This document shows, piece after piece, positions 35,278-46,600 of a stretch of 64,000 bases of DNA. Position numbers and translations under genes: made by a program. The DNA is from Trifolium pratense. Lineage: Eukaryota > Streptophyta > Magnoliopsida > Fabales > Fabaceae. Numbering within the stretch: position 1 is the stretch's first letter; each line of letters begins with the position of its first letter. The notes beneath the pieces were generated by a model. That model saw only the letters and a list, made by a program, of their open reading frames with translations. It made no database searches and had not been told where the DNA came from. The stretch lies in NCBI RefSeq assembly GCF_020283565.1, contig NC_060060.1, positions 23,188,001 to 23,252,000 of the forward strand. The letters run 5' to 3'.

Positions 35278-36337
35278 AAAGTTTAACCGTTGTCAAATCA
35301 AATATAAGCCCATCCATCCCAAAACAAGAAGCAGCCCATAAGTCACTAAGGTCATGAGTTAAGAGAATATAAAGCCCATCACTAAAATAAGTTGACTACT
35401 TCTCGTACCCCTTAAGCATTTCATGCGGCTTCTGGATTTTCAAAATTATTTTCAAGTTCTAGAATTCGAAAACTCGAGCATGCAATTTACATGTTCAAGA
35501 TCTAGAACTCGAACGCCTTTTATACATATGTGAAATTTTAAGATTTTACACGTTTAACTTCTAGAAGTTGAAACCTATTTTTACTGAGATAATTTTAGTT
35601 CTATTCATCAAGGTTGATACACAATTTTAGAAACAATGTTATTTTCAAGTTTAGACATTGTATGTCTTCCCATTAGCGGGTAATCACGAGGAGTATCAAT
35701 ATTTGAAACAATGTACAGAAATCAAGAAAACATAATTGTCCCAGTAATAAAAACATGTTTCAAGTTATAGAATTCAAAATAGATTTCAAGTTGCTTATAA
35801 AAAAAAAATTCAAGTTTCAGAACATGAAGATGTAAAATTCCGAAATTTAAGATATGTATAAAGGGTTTTGTGAGTTCTAGAACTGAAATGTATAAATTAC
35901 ATGCTCCAATTTTATAACTTGAACATGCAAAATCCTGAAATTTTATATGTATGTGAGGTGTTCGAGTTGTATTGAACTTGAACATATAAAATTCTGATTT
36001 TTCAAGTTTGCATCGGGGGTGCTCGAGTTCTAGAACTTGAAACCTCAAAAACAATACTCAAGTTCTTGAACTCGCGCAGAGTATTTTTAGAATTTTAAGG
36101 GGCGAGCGACAAAGCTAGGGGAGCGAAAGAAATAGTCGATCAAATAATTCATTTAATCAAATGCTAAAATTGAGATATATTACAATCAAAACAATCACGA
36201 GTTGGGGCATTCCTCGTCCATATTTTCAGATCAGTACTAACTCTACATATTAAAATTTCATAAGCCAATAGGAAGTTAACAAACTAAAACCTAATCCTAA
36301 CAATCAAACTAATTTATTTCACATACGGTCAAAAGTC

Positions 36338-36338
<1 letters not shown>

Positions 36339-36412
<74 letters not shown>
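36339..36412. repeat. (AAT)n microsatellite, about 25 units
   Basis: A pure run of AAT trinucleotides, about 74 bp, directly upstream of the SINE-like copy at 36415. Confidence 0.95.
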
Positions 36413-36414
<2 letters not shown>

Positions 36415-36612
36415 ACCCATTTGGGATTGGTCTAGTGGTGTTGGTTTGGGTCCTTGGAGTATGTCCCTCTCAAGGTCTCAGGTTTGATTCCCCCCGATTA
36501 AGTTCATACAGAGCAAAAAAACAAACTCTGGTTTTAAATGGGTCCCCCCGCAAGTGGGCGGTGTGATTGATACTCTTGGATTAGTCGGTCCTAAGGCCAG
36601 ATACCAAATTTC
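36415..36612 (+). repeat. tRNA-like SINE copy
   Basis: A-box region GGGATTGGTCTAGTGGTG and B-box region TCTCAGGTTTGATTCCCCC are followed by a roughly 100-bp body (AAATGGGTCCCCCCGCAAG, GGATTAGTCGGTCC) and a short AAT tail. The related copy is at 16872-16990. Confidence 0.55.
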
Positions 36613-36740
36613 AAAATAATAATAATGTGAGATTCATAGATATGTATAGAGCGTTGTTCGAGTTCTAGAACTGAAATGTATAAATTACATGCTCCAACTC
36701 TAGAACTTGAACATGTAAAATTCTGATCTTTTTCTTGTTC

Positions 36741-37753
36741 AGTAACCATAGCCATGGAAGCACCTGCAAGGTCTTCCTTCTTCTCTTAATACCTCTAAGT
36801 TAATACCCAACAATTAATACCCAAGTTAGAAGCTTATTCAGATATGCAACACTCTTAGTGGGACATTTGTTTAAATGAAGTTCAAACACATTATTCAGAA
36901 TAAATTATTTTTACTATGCCTACCCACAAAATGCAGAGGTTAAGATTTTGAATCACACAACAAGAATTGAATAGAGTATTGAGTTTTGACTAATGAATAG
37001 AGATGAACCAGTCATACCTCACTTGAATGATGCTTACTTAGCTTTAACTTATGATTTCCCATGTTGTTCCAACAATGCTTGTCTAATGAAGCTTGGGTAC
37101 TAAACTCATTTGCTTTTGAGGTTTATTCAGATACTATTATGACCTGTAACTAACAAGTGTACATTAGTTTATTTTGACACAATTTCCACGCAGTTTTGCA
37201 TTAGTCATCCGATCAAAAACCTGTGGTAGAGATTGTTTCATGTGATTTTTTAACTGCGTTGATCTGGACCGTCCGATTTATGATCAACGGTCCAGATTTA
37301 AAACTGTGAAAACTTTGTGAAAAACTACTGCAGGAAATCTGCATCTCATTTAACTCTCAAAGAGAGAATACAATGTGAATCTCAAAATACATTTAACTCG
37401 ATGTGAGAGGTCCTGATTGTTCGAAACGAATACTATATTTTTCATTTCCAAAGCTTCATGCATCAAGTCCATTTACAAATACATGAGAAACAATTTCATT
37501 TTATTTTAAAATATTAAAACAACAATTTAACTCGTTAAACCATAACAATATTATATTGTTAGTTTTTTGAGATTTTCCTTTTATTTATCACCAAAGGTTT
37601 AAACAAATAAATTAGTATTTTTTACAATTAGAAAATTTTCTACACAACATCCTAAGTGTATTAAAGGGACAAAAACAATCTTTCAATGTAGTTAAAAAAT
37701 ATATTACTAAGTGTGCTAAAAACTATTTAATCCGCGTAAAGAAAATTTTTATT
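36741..37753. other. Intergenic stretch upstream of the NCR-type gene
   Basis: At 37262-37312 GATCTGGACCG and CGGTCCAGAT form an inverted pair within a repeat-like segment (37190-37345). The rest is AT-rich; no nodulin-specific promoter block could be defined with confidence. Confidence 0.4.
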
Positions 37754-37767
37754 ATATATAATATAAA
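37754..37767 (+). promoter_or_regulatory. TATA-like box of the NCR-type gene
   Basis: TATATATAATATAAA lies about 50 bp before the start codon at 37814, a suitable distance for a short leader. Confidence 0.5.
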
Positions 37768-37813
37768 CTGGGCAATTTATTTTCAATTTGTAACACATAA
37801 AGGGTTTAAATAT

Positions 37814-38132
37814 ATGGCTAAACTTATGGAATTTTTTTATATTATATTTCACCTTCTTTCCCTATTTCTTGTTGCAATGAGTGTTAAAGGTAAATCATTT
37901 TTTTTTTCTTTCTCTTATTTACATCTTACATAATCTTATACCTCCTTTAATTGGTAATATTCTTATGTTATATTTTCTCATTATAGAAACTATTTCTTGT
38001 GTTGATGACTCTGAATGTCAAAGAAAACTATATTGCAAGCTTCCAAAGCTTCCAAGGTGTATAAAACAGAAATGCGTGTGTTATGGGGCTCGTAATGTTT
38101 ATCTTACAAAGAAGAATGACTTCTTGCACTAG
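37814..38132 (+). CDS. Nodule-specific cysteine-rich (NCR)-type secreted peptide
   Basis: Two exons, 37814-37889 and 37987-38132, join in frame across a 97-bp intron (GTAAAT...ATTATAG) to give 73 residues. Exon 1 is a signal peptide starting MAKLMEFFYIIF and rich in Leu/Phe, the standard NCR leader with the intron just after it. The mature part has six cysteines spaced C-x5-C-x5-C-x7-C-x4-C-x-C, beginning SCVDDSEC and ending KCVC, plus a 17-residue tail; it is net positive (about +5). In inverted-repeat-lacking-clade legumes such peptides go through the nodule cell secretory pathway to the symbiosome, where they act on rhizobial bacteroids. Expression in nodules is inferred from the family. 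The genomic frame that continues from 37881 is not the real start. Confidence 0.85.
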
Positions 38133-38451
38133 TAATTAATCTACGAAATATTGTTTAGTTTATGATTTAAAATTTTATCAAATGTCATTTAAATATTGTG
38201 TTGACATTCAATAACTAAATTTGATTTTTAATTATTTAAGTTTCCTTTCTTAATTTCAAAGACCATGTAACTATGGTTTTGTAGTCTAAAATGAGAGTAA
38301 TAAAATGAAATAACTATTAAATAATATTATTTTGAATGTCTTCTCTCTTAATTTCACTGAAACACCGCGACTCTTTTGAGGATAATGCTTATTAGTAAAT
38401 TAATCACGCACGACATTAATTAATAATAAAATTATTGGTCTTAATTTCACC

Positions 38452-38640
38452 ACTACAAAAAAGAGCTTTAATAGCATCTATTTAATAGCACTTATTTAAA
38501 AAGCACTATTAAAACATAGAAACGGGGCCTTATAATAGCGGTTTTAAGATGAACGCTATTAAATATTTGAACCTAGGTATGCTACAATAGCGCTTTTGAG
38601 AAAAACGTTATTAAAGTCGTCAGCAAGAACTCTATTAAAG
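38452..38640. mobile_element. CACTA-like terminal fragment
   Basis: It begins CACTACAAAAAAGAGC, the terminal sequence of En/Spm-type CACTA elements. It continues with repeated subterminal words in both orientations (AATAGCACTT, TAATAGCGGTTTTAAG, AATAGCGCTTTTGAG). The other end and any transposase are missing. Confidence 0.5.
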
Positions 38641-38679
38641 TCGTCAGCAAGGAACTCTATAATAGAACCATCAACCCGA

Positions 38680-39010
38680 CCCAAAAAGATGCCCTAAGAC
38701 TCTAACTTCCGATCTCGAATCAAAAGTGATCGGCCCATCAGAATACAAAAAGCAGCTTCGCGAGCCAAAAATTAACGGGGCAACGGTAGAATGAAAACCT
38801 AGGCAGCTAAGTTCCCACCTCGCAGTATGCTCCAAACAGTCAAACCAATGCAGAAAAGATCGACCAGATACAAAGAAACATGTCAATCTCAGCAGATGTG
38901 GAAACCATCAGAGACTCAAAAGTGAATCATGCAAATCTCAATAGATTTGTAAGCAGTCAGAAAATCCTATATCGAGCAAAACCAGTCACACACAACATCA
39001 ACCCCACTTA
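38680..39010 (-). mobile_element. LINE fragment, reversed relative of 18.4-19.1 kb
   Basis: Its reverse complement matches phrases of the 18.4-19.1 kb LINE end, for example TTCGAGATCGG, GATGGGC(T/C)GATCACTTTTG, CTACCGTTG and AATCTATTGAGATTTGC. No coding sequence is intact; the minus-strand frame at 38671-38886 is unrecognised. Confidence 0.5.
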
Positions 39011-39138
39011 GATCATTGCACCTAGTGATGTTGTCTCCATGTCTCGATGATCCAATTCGAGTGTTCATACAAGAACTAATTTGAAATGAAAAATCAAAAG
39101 GTTATTTTTGTTATTTTATAGATGGGGTAACAAATAAA

Positions 39139-39195
39139 AGCCCATATAATTTCAAGCCCATACAATTTTCATATCCAAAAACCCATGTTTGCCCA
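39139..39195 (+). promoter_or_regulatory. Site II-like (TGGGCY) promoter cluster of GCD1
   Basis: AGCCCA occurs at 39139-39144 and 39155-39160, and TTGCCCAA at 39189-39196, about 80-140 bp before the start codon. Such motifs are common in promoters of plant genes for mitochondrial and ribosomal proteins and are bound by class I TCP factors. Confidence 0.45.
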
Positions 39196-39276
39196 ATTAT
39201 CCAACCTCAACTTTTCCCCAAAAACAGCTGTAGGTAGTGAAGTTCCATTTTTTAATTAACCTTCAAACTCAATAAA

Positions 39277-42234
39277 ATGCAAACCTTTCGAAGAATCACA
39301 AAAACAGCAAATCAATTCACAACAAATTTCCACTTCCGATCCACCGTCGAAATTCCGGCAACTTTCCGGCGATTCTCGAGCCGCAATCCTCAAAGCGGCG
39401 AAGACGAATGGAACGAAGCATGGGAATCGGCATGGCTACCACAAGACCTAACGCCGAAGACACGAGCACCATGGGAGAATGACGTGAACTTCGCTTCAGA
39501 AGCGGATGCAGAAACGAAAGCGTTCGTTGAGGAGATGAATGAGAATTGGAACGAAAGGAGGAAAGGATTGAAGAAGGAGAAAGAGAATAATGTGAAGAGT
39601 GATGAAAATGGTGCGCTTTATAGTTTGGAGAATATTAAGAAAGATTATAGGTTGAAGAAGCAGAAATTGCATGCTGGTCTTTGGACTAAGGAGATTGAGA
39701 AACTTGAGGAAGCTAAGTTGGGTGATTCTGGTGTTCCGTCTGGTGATGATGATATTCAAAGATTGCTTGATAGTTGCTCTGAGTATGTTTCTATTTCTCT
39801 TAATGTCTATCTTTTACCGTTTTATTTGAGTAGTGTTATTTGAACAACTAAAAATTTACACCGTATGATAACTATTGATTTGAGTTGAAGAGAGAAAAAA
39901 AAATAGAAAAGTAATTGTTAATTGATGCATGATGTAATGTGAGAGATACTCGTAGGCGCGGGCACGTGGCTAATAATCTTAGTTAACGGAAGTGATTGAA
40001 TGTAATAATATGTTTTAGTATCAAACTCTAGGCATCTTCAATCTGAAGTGTTGGTGTTTTATAGCCTATGTTTGTCCTAAATGCTTCAATAGTTAAACCC
40101 TAGAAGTATTGTTCATAGTTTACAATTTGAGTTTCTGGTGTAGAGTTTAAAATATGGGAGTTAAAGGGAGAAACACTATGTCTGAATGACCTGGCTCAAC
40201 TGGCAAATGCCGATATTGCTAGGGTGGACACCTTCACCAGGGTTCGAATCCGGGACCTTACAGTTGTGTGGGTGAGTTTCTGATGGTGATTACCACTTTG
40301 TCTACGAACCAACAAAAAAGGAGATACACATACACTATCAATTAAGTATGTTTAACACCGAAAAACAATAATTACTCTATACGTATATCTTGCCCACTTC
40401 ATAGAATCAAATTCAAAATACGCTTACATGAGTGGGATGATGTGGTAAAACAATGAATTCTGTCATCAGTGTAGAATGATTTACGCTGACACTGGATGTC
40501 CTTTAAACTCAAAATTAGGAGGCCATTTTAATGTGTTTGGAATTAATGTGATTTTGAATTAATTTTGGATGAACTTGATCATGTGAAATTGATTTAGTTA
40601 AAATTGAATTGAAGTGCAGTGATTTTGATCTAAACTCGGATGTCTTTTATTTTAAATGCCAAGTTGATATCAAATTTAGTGTAAATTTTCAATCTATCAC
40701 AGAAGCAACTTTTCATCACTTCTATGAAAAATCAATTTTGATAATCTCCACGTTGGAACTAAATCACACACTTTATATTTTTGGACCTTGATTAATTATT
40801 AGTATGTCTAATAAATCAAATTGTTTAATGTCTAAAGAACCTCTGCGAGGATCGTTATGTGTTTGATCATCTCGATATCTAATGATTGATCTTCTGTTGT
40901 GTTTTTATTCCATTGTGTGCTTTGATTATTGACTAACTCTGCTAATATAACTAGTTTTAGGAGAATGCGCGAGATTGATTTATATTTCTAACATGCTCTT
41001 TTATTTATTCAAGTGTTTTTTGTGCTCCCTACCATGTATTGAAATTGAATTTATTTTGCTTTAATGTTGAAGAAATGGGATGGCAAAGATTGAATTTTTA
41101 TTTCTTAACCAGTTGATTATGGAAGTTATGAAGGCATCTCAATGAGTAACCATGCCTTTTTATTTTTAAATGCCATCAATATGTATTGCTTTCTGAGAGA
41201 TGTGAAGAAAGGGAAGAAAAGGTTGCGATGACAATCTATAAAGTAGTACTGATTTAGTTGTGCCAGCATATTAGAAGTGTTTACTTTCATTTCAGAATTC
41301 TTCCCTGTATATATGTTTAGATATTAACTGATGATTATTTAACTTTTTAAATGTATGATGTTATTCTCGCACACCAACATAGATGTAGGTCCATGACATT
41401 ATGTGTTATAGACACCTTTGATTTTTGAGGTCTATTGTTCTGTGTTTTTGTTCACATTAATCTATTTTGTTAATCGCGGAAAATAGCACTGCTATCGCAA
41501 CGTCACGTCGCGTTTGTGCCGCAGAATGGCGTGGTCCCTATTTTTGTGTCGGCGGTTCCGCCATCCAGGACTGACAACATAGACAATATCTCATGGCATC
41601 ATAGTTGTACCCTATAGCATATATAATTTTCTCAAATGTCAGACATGCTTTACTATTTATGTATCTTATGCATAATCTTCTTAACAACTGCAGCATTTTT
41701 GACTCCGGGAATAATGATCTGAACAATGCAAAAGTCGAAACTTCTGAATTCAAAAACATGCCTGATGGCTGGGAAACAATATCGAAAAATCAAGATGGAA
41801 ATATATGGGAGATGTCCCAGAGAGAAGAAGATATACTTATGCAGGAATTTGAGCGACGAATTGCATATAGCAAATTTCAGGTGATTAAAAAAAAAATACT
41901 GAAATGTTACCTTTCTGATCCTAATATGAAAGCATTATATTGTTTTCGGAAATCATGATATATATTCTTGACTTTTCATGTACCTTGATCATTCATTCAT
42001 TCATATATTTATTCAACTTGTATGCAGATTGCCAGTTTTATCAAGACTCACATATTTAGCCGGAGAAGGCCAATCGACGGATGGAAATACATGATAGAGG
42101 TGGTAGGACCAAATGCCAAGAGAGGGAAGGGAAGTGTTTCTAGAGTACCAAGTCTATCTGATCCATCCACTCAACCATTCAAAGAGGAGAAGACTTCGGC
42201 TGATAAGAATCACATTCCCCTTGGGAGGAGATAG
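39277..42234 (+). CDS. GCD1: GAMETE CELL DEFECTIVE 1-like mitochondrial protein
   Basis: Three exons, 39277-39782, 41694-41880 and 42028-42234, join in frame to 299 residues. Introns are 1911 bp (GTATGT...GCAG) and 147 bp (GTGATT...GCAG). The N-terminus is Arg/Ser/Thr-rich without acidic residues up to Glu25 (MQTFRRITKT, then FRRFSSR), a mitochondrial targeting sequence with likely cleavage near residue 34. The conserved part starts DEWNEAWESAWLPQDL (43-58), followed by a charged helical region (about 85-155) and, across exons 2 and 3, NMPDGWETISKNQDGN, WEMSQREEDILMQEF and RRRPIDGWKYMIEV. In Arabidopsis this protein is needed for mitochondrial function in female gametes; the biochemical role is unknown. 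The assignment rests on recalled family motifs. Intron 1 holds a SINE-like copy at 40184. Confidence 0.8.
40184..40315 (+). repeat. tRNA-derived SINE copy in GCD1 intron 1
   Basis: A-box region GACCTGGCTCAACTGGCAAA and B-box region CAGGGTTCGAATCCGGGACC are clear, followed by a short body with GGGTGAGTTTCTGATGG. Confidence 0.6.
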
Positions 42235-42884
42235 CGTGGACTTGTAGTTTAATGTATTCCCTTTTGCTATGCAGAGGTGGTTGTTTTACTCAACATTGAC
42301 AAGTTTGAATTAAAAGGACGGTTTCTGCAACTTTACCGAGGCGTGACAAGAGAGACTGCAGAAAATCTGCCTGCAATATTTGTTTTGTATAGAATATTGG
42401 TGTTAAGGTTCAAACCATGGAGGAAGTCTTGTAGGACGTGACAATATGATGTATTGTGATGGCGGTGGCAATTAGTTGAAGCCTAAAAGCAGGAATGTTC
42501 TATTTTTTGTCAGTAAAATGTTTGTTGTAATGCGTAATAATATAATTAAAATGGAGTCATTTGAACCAAGGTGGGTGTAGTATGTACACAGGAACTGAAA
42601 GACATTAAATAGGTCTGTGGCTCTATGCAGCTTATAAGGTGCTGCTGATTAATTTGCAGCAAAGCATTGTCGAATGGAATTGTATGACTTTCGTGTTGAT
42701 CAAGTTAAACTTGAGTTGATTAAAAAAGAGTTAAAGCTTGAGTTTGAACTTTGAAATGAAGTATTTTATGAATAACAACTGAATGTTAATAAATATCATA
42801 TTATCATAAAAAAAAATATATATATATATATATTATGCATTCATGTGATCCATTTCTTTGGGGTATATTTTCTAGCATCTTTTG

Positions 42885-43033
42885 CAGAAGAGTGCGAGTC
42901 CATGTATAGTGTGGTAAATGTGGTGAGAAGCCATGCAAATACACTGGAGATGTTCAAAGAGGATCATGATGGGCAAGCTACTTCCATCATACACAGGGCA
43001 TGCAAAACTTTTGAGCAGCATTACACAAAATAA
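42885..43033 (+). pseudogene. Orphan exon-like fragment of unknown origin
   Basis: After an acceptor-like TCTTTTGCAG ending at 42884, an open frame of about 48 codons runs to a stop at 43033 (EECESMYSVVNVV, then HANTLEMFKEDHDGQA, ending KTFEQHYTK). It has balanced composition and many charged residues, unlike the AT-rich sequence around it. It has no start codon of its own in a good context and no upstream partner exon was found. It could be a last exon of a lost gene or a captured gene fragment. Not recognised. Confidence 0.3.
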
Positions 43034-43670
43034 ACTTCTTAGAAGCCTGCACAATATCAAAACTTTGTAATTCTTATGACTAACTGGGAGTGGTGTTTGT
43101 GTTGGAGTGGAAGAAATTAAATTCAAATTAAATCTATGTTAATTATAATCCTCGATGTTAAAAATATATTAATCACAAACATTCATTTATCATTTATCTA
43201 CAAAAACTCTTCCAAAAAATACAGAAGATCACTCTATTTTTTCCTCAACTTCCCCATTTCCTCCAAAGTCCTCCCATCCTTTCTAAACTCCCAAACAAAA
43301 CCTTGGTCTATTCATCACGTTAATTCTTATTCTCTTCTTCCAAACAAACTCAACTTAACAGTTAAGGAAAAGAGTAAATGCCATCAAATGAGAAATTGAG
43401 AACCACAATAAATTAATTTAAATTATGAAATTTTGTCACTAATTACCTTCTATTTTCCCTTCTTTTATCACTTTCCTATTGGCATAGGAAAAAAATTCAA
43501 GAAATTACAGTCAACTCATAAGCCAGGCCATTATAGAACTATCAATACTAATTAAACATAATTAATATATTAATAATAATACCTAATATTTGATTATGTC
43601 AATGCATAATTGATTAATTAAAATAATTAGCCTAACAAAAACATCATAAAATGTCTTATGATTAAAACAT
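43034..43670. other. Spacer 3' of the HVA22-like gene
   Basis: No gene is seen. The C/T-rich part at 43190-43380 is probably intergenic repeat, and the part next to 43670 is the likely 3'UTR of the minus-strand gene. Confidence 0.4.
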
Positions 43671-46600
43671 TTAATATCTATAATCATCATCAAAGATCAT
43701 GTAGTTTCCGCTCCTCCTTGCTCTAGATTCTCTGTCAGTCTGCAAATCAACAATATGTAAGTGTTTTAGATTACATGATTAAAATAAGTATATAACTGCA
43801 TTTTTTTGTTTGTTTAAATTGCATTAGAAAATAGTTTCTTACCTATACCTATATGTTTGGTACATGGAAAGAGAGAAAAAAAATATTATAATTCTAAACA
43901 AAGAATTTTAATTTTTTAACTTTTAGTATTGATTGACCAACTCTATTGTTTGCTTTTGGTCCCTGCGCAAGGATGACACACAAATTGATAAATGGTCCAA
44001 AATTTTTGCCTAAAAAAAAAACTCTAGTATGCTTCTTCTATTTCAGTTTTCTAATCAAGATTCAAGAGTTAAAATGGAAATCGGATTAATGAAACAATGT
44101 GCATGATGTATGCCAACTAAGATACATATCTTCCCCTTCCTCAAAATATAAATTATGTTAGCATACTATTTCATGATTTGATGTGACATTCTAATTCAAA
44201 TCACACCAAGAACAAAGGTGCGTGGGATAGAATCGATGAAAACCAAGATAAACAATCCAAGCAATAATAATTAAATGTAAGCAAATCCAATCAAGCCAAG
44301 ACTAAACAACAAGAGTAAAAGGAACAATACACAAAGATTATTTACCCAGTTCGGTTCAAAATGACCTATGTATGGGGGAGAGAGCAGTTCTCCAATCCAC
44401 TATCGAGTCTTAAAGTCTTTACAAGAGATACAAAAGGGTGACAAACAATTAGCTTCAAGAGTTCTCAGATAACAAACCTTAATTTCTACCATTTTCTCCC
44501 AATCTCTCAACAATAAAGATAAACCATGAATCTCACTATCAAGGTTTCGTGGTGTAGTTGGTTATCATGTCAGTCTAACACACTGAAGGTCTCCGGTTCG
44601 AGTCCGGGCGAAGCCATATTGTTGCTCTCTTTTGCCATCCAAAAAGGATTAGCAGCGCAACTTGTTGCCCGTTTGTCTTCCATTCAAGTGCAATATAAAA
44701 AGTGTTTGCAATGTGTTTCCTAATCTTAGATCTCACCGAAAAAGCTCTAATCCTTACACTTTGATTCCCTAAGAATTTCCTCTTTTTATCTCGTGTTTCC
44801 CAAGATTATTCATGAAAGAATGAGAAAATGGCTTAAATAGGATGAAAAAAACGTGTTCGATGCCTGGCGTGTCTATAAGTAGGACGTCAGGCGTTCAATC
44901 CTTGCGTTTTAATCCACACGCTAGGCGTTTACCACAGCCCCGAAAACATGAAAAAACACCTCAAAAGACACCCTGCATTAGCTGCACACGCCTGACTTTT
45001 TGACAAAATCAAACCAGTTTTTCAGACTTAGTGAAGAGATTTTAAGGCGCAAACGCAACATGATCAAAGTTTTATTTTTAATTTAATGAATAAATGCACA
45101 AGTTTTATAAGTTATGTCCAAAGTGCTATCAGAGTAGGAAAGATTTCAACAATATTCTATAATCAATTTTAAGAAAAAATAACAATGTAATCCTAATTTG
45201 TCGAATTTAATAAGTTAAACTTTGGAACTATAAATACTCTTCATTGACATAAGATATATATTTGTGTACCTTGGTAATGAGTCTTTCAAATGCTTCTGTT
45301 CCGTGTTCTTGCATATATCTCTCAGCAGCGGTTAGAACATCATCTTGCTTACTAAATATGTTCTTCTTTGGAACATACCACATTTGAGAAGTTCCCGGCA
45401 TCTGCGGCATTTTTGGCAATTGTGGGTTCATGTAGAATGGTCTAAGATAGTGTCTATAAACATGTGCTGCCCCGTTAAAGTGAGGAAGAACCAACCAACA
45501 ACTGAGTATTAACTTGGCATAAGGCCAAATTGGAAGCCTGAAATTAGCAACTATCAAGTTAGCATAAAAAACAAATTGGAAGCTAGAAATTAACAACTTA
45601 ATTGTGCAGCAAAAATCTGATACTTTTCTAATAATCTCTTTTCCCTACTAAATAAAACATGCAAATCTAGCTAAGGCAAAACCAAATAACAAAAAAAAGG
45701 GCAGCAGTGTTATGTTCATGAAAATGCAAACATGTGCGGACAAATATCAAAAACCAATCTTGAACTATGTATTAACAAACTCTAATTCTACGAAGTATGG
45801 AATCAACGAAGTTTATGTCTTACACATGCCTCGAGTAAGCGTTAGCTTATGCGTAAACCATGAGGATCATAACATTGGAATCATGGCTTAATCATATGAT
45901 CATGGCACTAAAGTTATGTGTTAGCAATGTGATTACGCCATTTGGTCATGAATTACCCATGTGAATAAGGTTTCAGAGTCATGGATTAACCATGTGATCA
46001 TGGCATCGGGGTCATTAGTAAAAAATATAAGAAAAAAAATATTTTTAGCATAAACCATAAGAAATCGTATAGGTAATATACTATTAAAGTTGATCTTAAT
46101 ACTGCACAACAAAGTAATTCGCTCGAATTTGTGTTGAATTAGATCTAAGAAAAATGTTTAATCCCTTATTACAATCTTAATGGATACATGCTTCACTTTG
46201 AGTATGAAGGAATTGACATGGTCTATCTTAATTATGGAAAATATGGTCATGACAAAGAGCATTGTCCTGATAAGAAACCTGCAGCGGAAGAAAATAAAGA
46301 ATCCGATTATGGAACAAAAGAGAATGATGAAGTGGGATTTGGCCCTTGAATGATGGTCCAATGAAGAGAGATGTGATTAATAGGAACTTTGGCAGTGTTT
46401 GTAGAAACTAGAGAGTTGATCAGACAAAACAATCCAGAGGGAACTTCCGACACAAGGATTCAATTAGTTCGGACTTGTTTAGTCTTGAATAGGGATCAAG
46501 GCAAAAAAAGGTTCTTGTATTGAAGAGGCCCCCGCTTCCTTCGTTGATGTAAGTACAAATGGTTTGATTGAGTATTCAAGAGCAATTGGTTCAAATGAAA

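Larger units (their letters stand above)
35430..36735. repeat. Field of GTTCTAGAAC-type palindromic repeats
   Basis: Variants of AGTTCTAGAACTTGAA and ACATGTAAAATTCTGAAATT, in both orientations, recur many times at 35450-36070 and again at 36650-36735. A segment of about 95 bp at 35870-35960 (GTTCTAGAACTGAAATG, AAATTACATGCTCCAA, CTTGAACATG) is nearly repeated at 36655-36735. An (AAT)n array and a SINE-like copy lie between the two blocks. The reading frame 35722-36054 is a product of the repeats. Confidence 0.6.

Noticed and set aside
35722..36054. 110-codon minus-strand frame rich in Phe/Leu/Glu
   Set aside because: Built from the GTTCTAGAAC palindromic repeats; codon pattern follows the repeat unit.
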